From the NCBI RefSeq assembly GCF_963678635.1, contig NC_087070.1, positions 14,015,840-14,079,839 of the forward strand: a stretch of DNA of 64,000 bases, written 5' to 3'. Under the pieces are notes generated by a model, which made no database searches, was not told where the DNA came from, and worked only from the letters and a program-made list of their open reading frames with translations. Shown here one piece after another: positions 26,330-38,900 of this stretch; the stretch's first letter is position 1, and each line of letters begins with the position of its first letter. The stretch comes from Symsagittifera roscoffensis. Taxonomy: Eukaryota > Xenacoelomorpha > Acoela > Convolutidae. The position numbers and the translations under genes are program-made.

Positions 26330-27610
26330 CTGTTCGACCTAGAAAAATATTTTGACTGTTCGACCGAGAAAAAAAATCATTTCGACTGTTCGACCGAGAA
26401 AAAAAAATTTCAACTGTTCGACCGAGAAAAAACATTTTGACTGTTCGGTCGAGAAAAAAAAATTTCAACTTTTCGAACTAGAAAAAACAATTCGATTGTT
26501 CGACCAAGAAAAAAACATTTCGACTGTTCGACCGAGAAAAAAAACCATTTCGACTGTTCGACCGAGAAAAAAAAACATTCATTTATTTCGACTGTCTGAC
26601 CAAGAAAAAAAAATTTCGGCTGTTCGACAGAGAAAAAAAAACATTTCGACTGTTCGACCGAGAAAAAACAATTTGACTGTTTGACCGAGAAAAAAAAACC
26701 TTTCAACTGTTCGACCGAGAAAAACCGTTTCGACTGTTCTACCGAGAAAAAATATTTCGACTGTTCGAACGAGAAAAGAAAAAAATTTCGACTGTTTGAC
26801 CGAGAAAAAAAATTTTCGACTGTTCGACCGAGAAAAAACATTTTGACTGTTCGACCGAGAAAAAAACAGTTCGACTGTTCGACCGAGAAATAAAAAAACA
26901 TTTCGACTGTTCGACCGAGAAAAAAAACCTGTCGCTGTTCGACCGAGAAAAAAAACATTACACTATTTCGACTGTTTCACCGAGAAAAAAAAACATTTCG
27001 ACTGTTCGACCGAGAAAAAAATCATTTCGACTGTTCGGTCGAGAAAAAAAAAATTTCAACTTTTCGACCTAGAAAAAACAATTCGATTGTTCGACCAAGA
27101 AAAAAACATTTCGACTGTTCGACCGAGAAAAAAAACCATTTCGACTGTTCGACCGAGAAAAAAAAAACATTCATTTATTTCGACTGTCTGACCAAGAAAA
27201 AAAAATTTCGGCTGTTCGACAGAGAAAAAAAACATTTCGACTGTTCGACCGAGAAAAAACAATTTGACTGTTTGACCGAGAAAAAAAAAAACTTTCAACT
27301 GTTCGACCGAGAAAAATCGTTTCGACTGTTCTACCGAGAAAAAATATTTCGACTGTTCGAACGAGAAAAGAAAAAAATTTCGACTGCTTGACCGAGAAAA
27401 AAAATTTTCGACTGTTCGACCGAGAAAAAACATTTTGACTGTTCGACCGAGAAAAAAACAGTTCGACTGTTCGACCGAGAAATAAAAACATTTCGACTGT
27501 TCGACCGAGAAAAAAAACCTGTCGCTGTTCGACCGAGAAAAAAAACATTACACTATTTCGACTGTTTCGCCGAGAAAAAAAAACATTTCGACTGTTCGAC
27601 CGAGAAAAAA
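26330..27610 (+). repeat. ~600-bp tandem duplication in array 2
   Basis: The variant ACCTGTCGCTGTTCGACC occurs at 26,928 and 27,528 (600 bp apart), and CATTCATTTATTTCGACTG at 26,576 and 27,169 (593 bp apart). The surrounding units keep the same order in both copies. Confidence 0.8.
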
Positions 27611-28989
27611 AATCATTTCGACTGTTCGACCGAGAAAAAAACATTTTGACTGTTCCACCGAGAAAAATTATTTCGACTGTTCGACCGAGAAAAAACTATT
27701 TGGCGGTTCGACCCAGAAAAAACATTTCGACTGTTCGACCGAGAAAAAAACCTTTCGATCGTTCGACCGAGAAAAAACATTTCGACTGTTCGAACGAGGA
27801 ATAAACAGATCTCGACTGTTTGACCGAGAAAAAAAAACTTCAACTGTTCGACCTAGAAAAAACAATTCGATTGTTCGACCGAGAAAAAAACATTTCGACT
27901 GTTCGACCGAGAAAAAAAAATATTTCGACTGTTCGACCGAGAAAAAAAATCATTCGTTTATTTCGACTTATTGACCGAGAAAAAAAAATATTTTGACTAA
28001 TCGACCGAGAAAAAAATCATTTCGACTGTTCGACTGAGAAAAAAAACATTTCGACTGTTCGACCGAGAAAAAACTTTTCGACTGATCAACCGAGAAAAAA
28101 AAATTCCACAGTTCGACCGAGAGAAAAACAGTTCGACTGTTCGACCGAGAAATAAAACATTTCGACTGTTCGACTGATAAAAAAGACATTTCGACTGTTC
28201 GACCGAGCTAAAATTTTTTTTTTATTTTGACTGTTTGACCGAGAAAAAAAAACATTTCGACTGATCGAAAAGAAAAAAAAACATTTCGACTGTTTGACCA
28301 AAATAAAAAAAAACATTCCGACTGTTCGACCGAGAAAAAAAAACGTTTCGACTGTTCGACCGAGAAAGAAAACGTTTCCACTGTTCGACCGAGTAAAAAA
28401 CATTTCGACTCTTCGACCGAGAAAAAAACATTTTGACTGTTCCACCGTGAAAAATTATTTCAACTGTTCGACCGAGAAAAATCTATTCGGCGGTTCGACC
28501 CAGAAAAAAAAAACATTTCGACTGTTCGACCGAGAAAAAAACGTTTCGACCGTTCGACCGAGAAAAAACATTTCGACTGTTCGAACGAGGAATAAACAGA
28601 TCTCGACTGTTTGACCGAGAAAAAAAATTCAACTGTTCGACCTAGAAAAAACAATTCGATTGTTCGACCGAGAAAAAAAACATTTCGACTGTTCGACCGA
28701 GAAAAAAAAACATTTCGACTGTTCGACCGAGAAAAAAAAACATTCGTTTATTTCGATTGATTGCCCGAGAAAAAAAAACATTTGGACTGATCGACCGAGA
28801 AAAAAAATCATTTCGACTGCTCGACTGAGAAAAAAAAACATTTCGACTGTTCGACCAAGAAAAAAACTTTCGTCTGTTCAACCGAGAAAAAAAATTTCCA
28901 CTGTTCGACCGAGAAAAAAACAGTTCGACTGTTCGACCGAGAAATAAAACATTTCGACTGTTCGACTGAGAAGAAACACATTTCGACTG

Positions 28990-30650
28990 TTCGACCGAGA
29001 TAAAAATCTCTCGTTTATTTTGACTGTTTGACCGAGAAAAAAAAACATTTCGACTAATCGACCAAAAAAAAACAATTCGACTGTTTGACCGAAATAAAAA
29101 AAAACATTTCGACTGTTCGACCGAGAAAAAAAATTCAGACTGTTCGACCGAGAAAAAAAAACGTTTCGACTGTTCGACCGAGAAAAAAAAACGTTTTGAT
29201 TGTTAGACAAAAAAGTCCGACTGTTCGACCGAGAAAAAAAACGTTTCGACTGTTCGACCGATAAAAAAAACGTTTTGATTGTTAGAAAAAACTTTTCGAC
29301 TGTTCGAACGAGAAAGAAAAACATTTCGACTGTTTGACCGAGTAAAAAACATTTCGACTGTTCGACCGAGAAAAAAATACTTCGACTGTCCGACCGAGAA
29401 AAAACTATTCGGCGGTTCCACCAAGAAAAAAAAAACATTTCGACTGTTCGACCGAGAAAAAAAACATTTCGACTGTTCGAACGAGGAATAAACAGATCTC
29501 GACTGTTTGACCGAGAAAAAAAATCAACTGTTGGACCTAGAAAAAACAATTCGATTGTTCGACCGAGAAAAAAAAACATTTCGACTGTTCGACCGAGAAA
29601 AAAAACATTTCGACTGTTCGACCGAGAAAAAAACATTCGTTTATTTTGATTGATTGTCCGAGAAAAAAAAACATTTTGACTGATCAAACGAGAAAAAAAA
29701 TCATTTCGACTGTTCGACCGAGATAAAAATCTCTCGTTTATTTTGACTGTTTGACCGAGAAAAAAAAACATTTCGACTAATCGACCAAAAAAAAAACAAT
29801 TCGACTGTTTGATCGAAATAAAAAAAAACATTTCGACTGTTCGACCGAGAAAAAAAATTCAGACTGTTCGACCGAGAAAAAAAACGTTTCGACTGTTCGA
29901 CCGAGAAAAAAAAACGCTTTGATTGTTAGAAAAAAAGTCCGACTGTTCGACCGAGAAAAAAAACGTTTCGACTGTTCGACCGATAAAAAAAACGTTTTGA
30001 TTGTTAGAAAAAACTTTTCGACTGTTCGAACGAGAAAGAAAAACATTTCGACTGTTTGACCGAGTAAAAAACATTTCGACTGTTCGACCGAGAAAAAAAT
30101 ACTTCGACTGTCCGACCGAGAAAAAACTATTCGGCGGTTCGACCAAGAAAAAAAAACATTTCGACTGTTCGACCGAGAAAAAAAACATTTCGACTGTTCG
30201 AACGAGGAATAAACCGATCTCGACTGTTTGACCGAGAAAAAAAATCAACTGTTGGACCTAGAAAAAACAATTCGATTGTTCGACCGAGAAAAAAAACATT
30301 TCGACTGTTCGACCGAGAAAAAAAAACATTTCGACTGTTCGACCGAGAAAAAAAACATTCGTTTATTTTGATTGATTGTCCGAGAAAAAAAAACATTTTG
30401 ACTGATCGAACGAGAAAAAAAATCATTTCGATTGTTCGACTGAGAAAAAAAAAATTTCGACTGTTCGACCAAGAAAAAACATTTCGTCTGTTCAACCGAG
30501 AAAAAAAATGTCCACTGTTCGACCGAGAAAAAAACAGTTCGACTGTTCGATCGAGAAATAAAACATTTCGACTGTTCGACTGAGAAAAAACACATTTCGA
30601 CTGTTCGACCGAGATAAAAATCTCTCGTTTATTTTGACTGTTTGACCGAG
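28990..30650 (+). repeat. ~724-bp tandem duplication in array 2
   Basis: The unit GACCGAGATAAAAATCTCTC recurs near 28,992, 29,716 and 30,610. The block with ACGTTTTGATTGTTAGAAAA (29,270 and 29,994) repeats with an offset of ~722-724 bp. Two adjacent near-identical blocks and the start of a third are visible. Confidence 0.8.
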
Positions 30651-31615
30651 AAAAAAAAACATTTCGACTAATCGACCAAGAAAAAAAACATTTCGACTGT
30701 TTGACCAAAAAAAAAAAACATTTCGACTGTTCGACTGAGAAAAAAAATTCCGACTGTTCGACCGAGAAAAAAAACGTTTCGACTGTTCGACCGAGAAAAA
30801 AAAACGTTTTGATTGTTAGAAAAAAAACATTTCGACTGTTCGAACAACAAAAAAAAAATATTTCGACTGTTCGACCGAGAAAGAAAAACATTTCGACTGT
30901 TCGACCGAGTAAAAAACATTTCGACTGTTCGTCCGAGAAAAAAAAATTCGAATGTTTGACCGAGAAAAAACAGTTCGAATGTTCGACTGAAAAAAGTAAA
31001 CATTTCGACTGTTCGACCGAGAAAAAAACGTTTCGACCGTTTGCCGAGAAAAACTATTTCGACTGTTCGACCGAGAAAAATTAATTCGACTGTTCGACCG
31101 AGAAAAAACCCTTCGATTGTTCGACGGAGAAAAAACAATTCGACTGTTCGAAGGAGGAATAAAAAGATCTCGATTGTTCTACCGAGAAAAAAAGATTCGA
31201 CTGTTCGAAGGAGGAATAAAAAGATCTCGACTGTTCGACCGAGAAAAAAAGATTCGACTATTTGACCTAGAAAAAACATTTCGACTGTTCGACCGAGAAA
31301 AAAAACATTTCGACTGTTGGACCGTGAAAAAATACTTTTTGACAGTTCGACCGAAAAAAAAGCATTCGTTTATTTTGGCTGTTTGACAGAGAAAAAAAAT
31401 TCCGACTGTTCGACCAAGAAAAAAAACATTTCGACTGTTTGACCAAAATAAAAAAAAAACATTTCGACTGTTCGACCGAGAAAAAAAATTCCGACTGTTC
31501 GACCGAGAAAAAAAAACGTTTCGACTGTTCGATCGAGAAAAAAAAAACGTTTTGATTGTTAGAAAAAACATTTCGACTGTTCGAACGAGAAAAAAGATTT
31601 CGACTGTTCGACCGA

Positions 31616-34410
31616 GAAAGAAAAACATTTCGACTGTTCGACCGATTAAAAAACATTTCGACTGTTCGTCCGAGAAAAAAATACTTCGAATGTTTGACCG
31701 AGAAAAATTAATTCGACTGTTCGACCGAGAAAAAACTATTCGGCTGTTCGACCGAGAAAAAACATTTCGACTGTTCTACCGAAAAATAAAAACCTTTCGA
31801 TTGTTCGACGGAGAAAAAACAATTCGACTGTTCGAAGGAGGAATAAAAAGATCTCGACTGTTCGACCGAGAAAAAAAAATTTGACTGTTCGAAGAAGGAA
31901 TAAAAACAGTTCGACTGTTCGACCGAGTAAAAAACATTTCGACTGTTCGTCCGAGAAAAAAATACTTCGAATGTTTGACCGAGAAAAAACAGTTCGAATG
32001 TTCGACTGAAAAAAGAAAACATTTCGACTGTTCGACCGAGAAAAAAACGTTTCGACCGTTTGCCGAGAAAAACTATTTCGACTGTTCGACCGAGAAAAAT
32101 TAATTCGACTGTTCGACCGAGAAAAAACTATTTGGCTGTTCGACCGAGAAAAAACATTTCGACTGTTCGACCGAGAAAAATTAATTCGACTGTTCGACCG
32201 AGAAAAAACTATTCGGCTGTTCGACCGAGAAAAAACATTTCGACTGTTCTACCGAAAAATAAAAACCTTTCGATTGTTCGACGGAGAAAAAAAAATTCGA
32301 CTGTTCGAAGGAGGAATAAAAAGATCTCGACTGTTCGACCGAGAAAAAAAGATTTGACTGTTCGAAGGAGGAATAAAAACATTTCGACTGTTCGACCGAG
32401 TAAAAAACATTTCGACTGTTCGTCCGAGAAAAAAATACTTCGAATGTTTGACCGAGAAAAAACAGTTCGAATGTTCGACTGAAAAAAGAAAACATTTTGA
32501 CTGTTCGACCGAGAAAAAACGTTTCGACCGTTTGCCGAGAAAAACTATTTCGACTGTTCGACCGAGAAAAATTAATTCGACTGTTCGACCGAGAAAAAAC
32601 TATTTGGCTGGTCGACCGAGAAAAAACATTTCGACTGTTCTACCGAAAAATAAAAACCTTTCGATTGTTCGACGGAGAAAAAACAATTCGACTGTTCGAA
32701 GGAGGAATAAAAAGATCTCGATTGTTCTACCGAGAAAAAAAGATTCGACTGTTCGAAGGAGGAATAAAAAGATCTCGACTGTTCGACCGAGAAAAAAAGA
32801 TTCGACTATTTGACCGAGAAAAAAAAACATTTCGACTGTTCGACCGTGAAAAATTACATTTTGACAGTTCGACCGAAAAAAAAGCATTCGTTTATTTTGG
32901 CTGTTTGACAGAGAAAAAAAATTCCGACTGTTCGACCAAGAAAAAAAACATTTCGACTGTTTGACCAAAATAAAAAAAAAACATTTCGACTGTTCGACCG
33001 AGAAAAAAAATTCCGACTGTTCGACCGAGAAAAAAAAAACGTTCTGACTGTTCAATCGAGAAAAAAAAACGTTTTGATTGTTAGAAAAAACATTTCGACT
33101 GTTCGAACGAGAAAAAAGATTTCGACTGTTCGACCGAGAAAGAAAAACATTTCGACTGTTCGACCGAGTAAAAAACATTTCGACTGTTCGTCCGAGAAAA
33201 AAATACTTCGAATGTTTGACCGAGAAAAAACAGTTCGAATGTTCGACTGAAAAAAGAAAACATTTCGACTGTTCGACCGAGAAAAAAACGTTTCGACCGT
33301 TCGGCCGAGAAAAACTATTTCGACTGTTCGACCGAGAAAAATTAATTCGACTGTTCGGCCGAGAAAAAACTATTCGGCTGTTCGACCGAGAAAAAACATT
33401 TCGACTGTTCTACCGAAAAATAAAAACCTTTCGATTGTTCGACGGAGAAAAAACAATTCGACTGTTCGAAGGAGGAATAAAAAGATCTCGACTGTTCGAA
33501 CGAGAAAAAAAGATTTGACTGTTCGACCGAGAAAGAAAAACATTTCGACTGTTCGACCGATTAAAAAACATTTCGACTGTTCGTCCGAGAAAAAAATACT
33601 TCGAATGTTTGACCGAGAAAAATTAATTCGACTGTTCGACCGAGAAAAAACTATTCGGCTGTTCGACCGAGAAAAAACATTTCGACTGTTCTACCGAAAA
33701 ATAAAAACCTTTCGATTGTTCGACGGAGAAAAAACAATTCGACTGTTCGAAGGAGGAATAAAAAGATCTCGACTGTTCGACCGAGAAAAAAAAATTTGAC
33801 TGTTCGAAGAAGGAATAAAAACATTTCGACTGTTCGACCGAGTAAAAAACATTTCGACTGTTCGTCCGAGAAAAAAATACTTCGAATGTTTGACCGAGAA
33901 AAAACAGTTCGAATGTTCGACTGAAAAAAGAAAACATTTCGACTGTTCGACCGAGAAAAAAACGTTTCGACCGTTTGCCGAGAAAAACTATTTCGACTGT
34001 TCGACCGAGAAAAATTAATTCGACTGTTCGACCGAGAAAAAACTATTTGGCTGTTCGACCGAGAAAAAACATTTCGACTGTTCGACCGAGAAAAATTAAT
34101 TCGACTGTTCGACCGAGAAAAAACTATTCGGCTGTTCGACCGAGAAAAAACATTTCGACTGTTCTACCGAAAAATAAAAACCTTTCGATTGTTCGACGGA
34201 GAAAAAAAAATTCGACTGTTCGAAGGAGGAATAAAAAGATCTCGACTGTTCGACCGAGAAAAAAAGATTTGACTGTTCGAAGGAGGAATAAAAACATTTC
34301 GACTGTTCGACCGAGTAAAAAACATTTCGACTGTTCGTCCGAGAAAAAAATACTTCGAATGTTTGACCGAGAAAAAACAGTTCGAATGTTCGACTGAAAA
34401 AAGAAAACAT
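31616..34410 (+). repeat. ~0.9-kb block repeated at an offset of 1,915 bp
   Basis: About 31,616-32,490 reappears at 33,531-34,405 with a constant offset of 1,915 bp, including the rare units GACCGATTAAAAAACATTTC, TTTGCCGAGAAAAACTATTT and AAGGAGGAATAAAAAGATC. Constancy of the offset over ~880 bp implies few internal indels, hence a recent event. Confidence 0.85.
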
Positions 34411-35940
34411 TTTGACTGTTCGACCGAGTAAAAAACATTTCGACTGTTCGACCGAGAAAAAACTATTCGGCTGTTCGACCGAGAAAAAACATTTCGACTG
34501 TTCTACCGAAAAATAAAAACCTTTCGATTGTTCGACGGAGAAAAAAAAATTCGACTGTTCGAAGGAGGAATAAAAAGATCTCGACTGTTCGACCGAGAAA
34601 AAAAGATTTGACTGTTCGAAGGAGGAATAAAAACATTTCGACTGTTCGACCGAGTAAAAAACATTTCGACTGTTCGTCCGAGAAAAAAATACTTCGAATG
34701 TTTGACCGAGAAAAAACAGTTCGAATGTTCGACTGAAAAAAGAAAACATTTTGACTGTTCGACCGAGAAAAAACGTTTCGACCGTTTGCCGAGAAAAACT
34801 ATTTCGACTGTTCTACCGAAAAATAAAAACCTTTCGATTGTTCGACGGAGAAAAAACAATTCGACTGTTCGAAGGAGGAATAAAAAGATCTCGATTGTTC
34901 GACCGAGAAAAAAAGATTTGACTGTTCGAAGGAGGAATAAAAACATTTCGACTGTTCGACCGAGTAAAAAACATTTCGACTGTTCGTCCGAGAAAAAAAT
35001 ACTTCGAATGTTTGACCGAGAAAAAACAGTTCGAATGTTCGACTGAAAAAAGAAAACATTTTGACTGTTCGACCGAGAAAAAACGTTTCGACCGTTTGCC
35101 GAGAAAAACTATTTCGACTGTTCTACCGAAAAATAAAAACCTTTCGATTGTTCGACGGAGAAAAAACAATTCGACTGTTCGAAGGAGGAATAAAAAGATC
35201 TCGACTGTTCGACCGAGAAAAAAAGATTCGACTATTTGACCGAGAAAAAAAACATTTCGACTGTTCGACCGTGAAAAAATACATTTTGACAGTTCGACCG
35301 AAAAAAAAAGCATTCGTTTATTTTGGCTGTTTGACAGAGAAAAAAAATTCCGACTGTTCGACCGAGAAAAAAAACATTTCGACTGTTTGACCAAAATAAA
35401 AAAAAACATTTCGACTGTTCGACCGAGAAAAAAAATTCCGACTGTTCGACCGAGAAAAAAAAAACGTTCTGACTGTTCAATCGAGAAAAAAAACGTTTTG
35501 ATTGTTAGAAAAAACATTTCGACTGTTCGAACGAGAAAAAAGATTTCGACTGTTCGACCGAGAAAGAAAAACATTTCGACTGTTCGACCGAGTAAAAAAC
35601 ATTTCGACTGTTCGTCCGAGAAAAAAATACTTCGAATGTTTGACCGAGAAAAAACAGTTCGAATGTTCGACTGAAAAAAGAAAACATTTCGACTGTTCGA
35701 CCGAGAAAAAAACGTTTCGACCGTTCGGCCGAGAAAAACTATTTCGACTGTTCGACCGAGAAAAATTAATTCGACTGTTCGACCGAGAAAAAACTATTCG
35801 GCTGTTCGACCGAGAAAAAACATTTCGACTGTTCTACCGAAAAATAAAAACCTTTCGATTGTTCGACGGAGAAAAAACAATTCGACTGTTCGAAGGAGGA
35901 ATAAAAAGATCTCGACTGTTCGAACGAGAAAAAAAGATTT
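32830..35940 (+). repeat. ~0.7-kb block repeated at an offset of 2,424 bp
   Basis: About 32,830-33,515 matches 35,254-35,940 with a ~2,424-bp offset, including the units AAAAGCATTCGTTTATTTTG, ACGTTCTGACTGTTCAATC and CCGTTCGGCCGAGAAAAAC. It overlaps the 1,915-bp repeat, so at least two duplication events of different size are superimposed. Confidence 0.8.
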
Positions 35941-38900
35941 GACTGTTCGAAGGAGGAATAAAAACATTTCGACTGTTCGACCGAGTAAAAAACATTTCGA
36001 CTGTTCGTCCGAGAAAAAAATACTTCGAATGTTTGACCGAGAAAAAACAGTTCGAATGTTCGACTGAAAAAAGAAAACATTTCGACTGTTCGACCGAGAA
36101 AAAAACGTTTCGACCGTTTGCCGAGAAAAACTATTTCGACTGTTCGACCGAGAAAAATTAATTCGACTGTTCGACCGAGAAAAAACTATTTGGCTGTTCG
36201 ACCGAGAAAAAACATTTCGACTGTTCTACCGAAAAATAAAAACCTTTCGATTGTTCGACGGAGAAAAAACAATTCGACTGTTCGAAGGAGGAATAAAAAG
36301 ATCTCGATTGTTCTACCGAGAAAAAAAGATTCGACTGTTCGAAGGAGGAATAAAAAGATCTCGACTGTTCGACCGAGAAAAAAAGATTCGACTGTTTGAC
36401 CTAGAAAAAACATTTCGACTGTTCGACCGAGAAAAAAAAACATTTCGACTGTTCGACCGTGAAAAAATACATTTTGACAGTTCGACCGAAAAAAAAGCAT
36501 TCGTTTATTTTGGCTGTTTGACAGAGAAAAAAAATTCCGACTGTTCGACCAAGAAAAAAAACTTTTCGACTGTTTGACCAAAATAAAAAAAAAACATTTC
36601 GACTGTTCGACCGAGAAAAAAAATTCCGACTGTTCGACCGAGAAAAAAAAACGTTTCGACTGTTTGATCGAGAAAAAAAAACGTTTTGATTGTTAGAAAA
36701 AACATTTCGACTGTTCGAACGAGAAAAAAAGATTTCGACTGTTCGACCGAGAAAGAAAAACATTTCGACTGTTCGACCGAGTAAAAAACATTTCGACTGT
36801 TCGTCCGAGAAAAAAATACTTCGAATGTTTGACCGAGAAAAAACAGTTCGAATGTTCGACTGAAAAAAAAGCATTCGTTTATTTTGGCTGTTTGACAGAG
36901 AAAAAAAATTCCAACTGTTCGACCAAGAAAAAAAACATTTCGACTGTTTGACCAAAATAAAAAAAAAACATTTCGACTGTTCGACCGAGAAAAAAAATTC
37001 CGACTGTTCGACCGAGAAAAAAAAACTTTTCGACTGTTCGATCGAGAAAAAAAAAACGTTTTGATTGTTAGAAAAAACGTTTCGACCGTTCGGCCGAGAA
37101 AAATTATTTCGACTGTTCGACCGAGAAAAATTATTTCGACTGTTCGACCGAGAAAAAACTATTCGGCTGTTCGACCGAGAAAAAACATTTCGACTGTTCT
37201 ACCGAAAAATAAAAACCTTTCGATTGTTCGACGGAGAAAAAACAATTCGACTGTTCGAAGGAGGAATAAAAAGATCTCGACTGTTCGACCGAGAAAAAAA
37301 GATTTGACTGTTCGAAGGAGGAATAAAAAGATCTCGACTGTTCGACCGAGAAAAAACATTTCGACTGTTCGACCGAGAAAAAAAAAACATTTCGACTGTT
37401 CGACCGTGAAAAAATACATTTTGACAGTTCGACCGAAAAAAAAGCATTCGTTTATTTTGGCTGTTTGACAGAGAAAAAAAGACATTTCGACTGTTCGAAC
37501 GAGAAAAAAAATTGACTGTTCGACCTAGAAAAAAACAGATTGACTGTTCGACCGAGAAAAAAAAACATTTCGACTGTTCGACCGCGAAAAAAAAAACATT
37601 TCGACAGTTCGACCGAAACAAAAGCATTCGTTTATTTCGACTGTTTGACAGAGAAAAAAAAACATTTCGACTGTTCGACCGAGAAAAAACATTACGACTG
37701 TTCGACCGAGAACAAACATTTCGACTGTTCAACCGAGAAAAAAAATTTTCCACTGTTCGACCGAGAAAAAAAACAGTTCGACTGTTTGACCGAGAAAAAA
37801 ACATTTCGAATGTTCGACCGCGAAAAAAAACATTTGGACAGTTCGACCGAAAAAAAAACATTAGTTTATTTTGACTGTTTGACAGAGAAAAAAAAATATT
37901 TCGACTGATCGACCGAGAAAAAAAATCATTTCGACTGTTCTTACGAGGAAAAAAAAAACATTTCGATTGTTCGACCGAGAAAAAAAACGTTTCGACCGTT
38001 CGACCGAGAAAAAACATTTCGACTGTTTGAAGGAGGAATAAAAAGATCTCGACTGTTCGACCGAGGAAAAAAAATGTCGACTGTTCGACCGAGAAAAAAA
38101 AACGTTTCGACTGTTCGATCGAGAAAAAAAAACGTTTTGATTGTTAGAAAAAACATTTCGACTGTTCGAACGAGAAAAAAAGATTTCGACTGTTCGACCG
38201 AGAAAGAAAAACATTTCGACTGTTCGACCGAGTAAAAAACATTTCGACTGTTCGTCCGAGAAAAAAACACTTCGAATGTTTGACCGAGAAAAAACAGTTC
38301 GAATGTTCGACTGAAAAAAAAGCATTCGTTTATTTTGGCTGTTTGACAGAGAAAAAAAAATTCCGACTGTTCGACCAAGAAAAAAAACATTTCGACTGTT
38401 TGACCAAAATAAAAAAAAAAACATTTCGACTGTTCGACCGAGAAAAAAAATTCCGACTGTTCGACCGGGAAAAAAAAACATTTCGACTGTTCGATCGAGA
38501 AAAAAAAACGTTTTGATTGTTAGAAAAAACGTTTCGACCGTTCGGCCAAGAAAAACTATTTCGACTGTTCGACCGAGAAAAATTAATTCGACTGTTCGAC
38601 CGAGAAAAAACTATTCGGCTGTTCGACCGAGAAAAAACATTTCGACTGTTCTACCGAAAAATAAAAACCTTTCGATTGTTCGACGGAGAAAAAACAATTC
38701 GACTGTTCGAAGAAGGAATAAAAAGATCTCGACTGTTCGACCGAGAAAAAAAGATTTGACTGTTCGAAGGAGGAATAAAAAGATCTCGACTGTTCGACCG
38801 AGAAAAAACAATTCGACTGTTTGACCTAGAAAAAACATTTTGACTGTTCGACCGAGAAAAAAAAACATTTCGACTGTTCGACCGTGAAAAAATACATTTT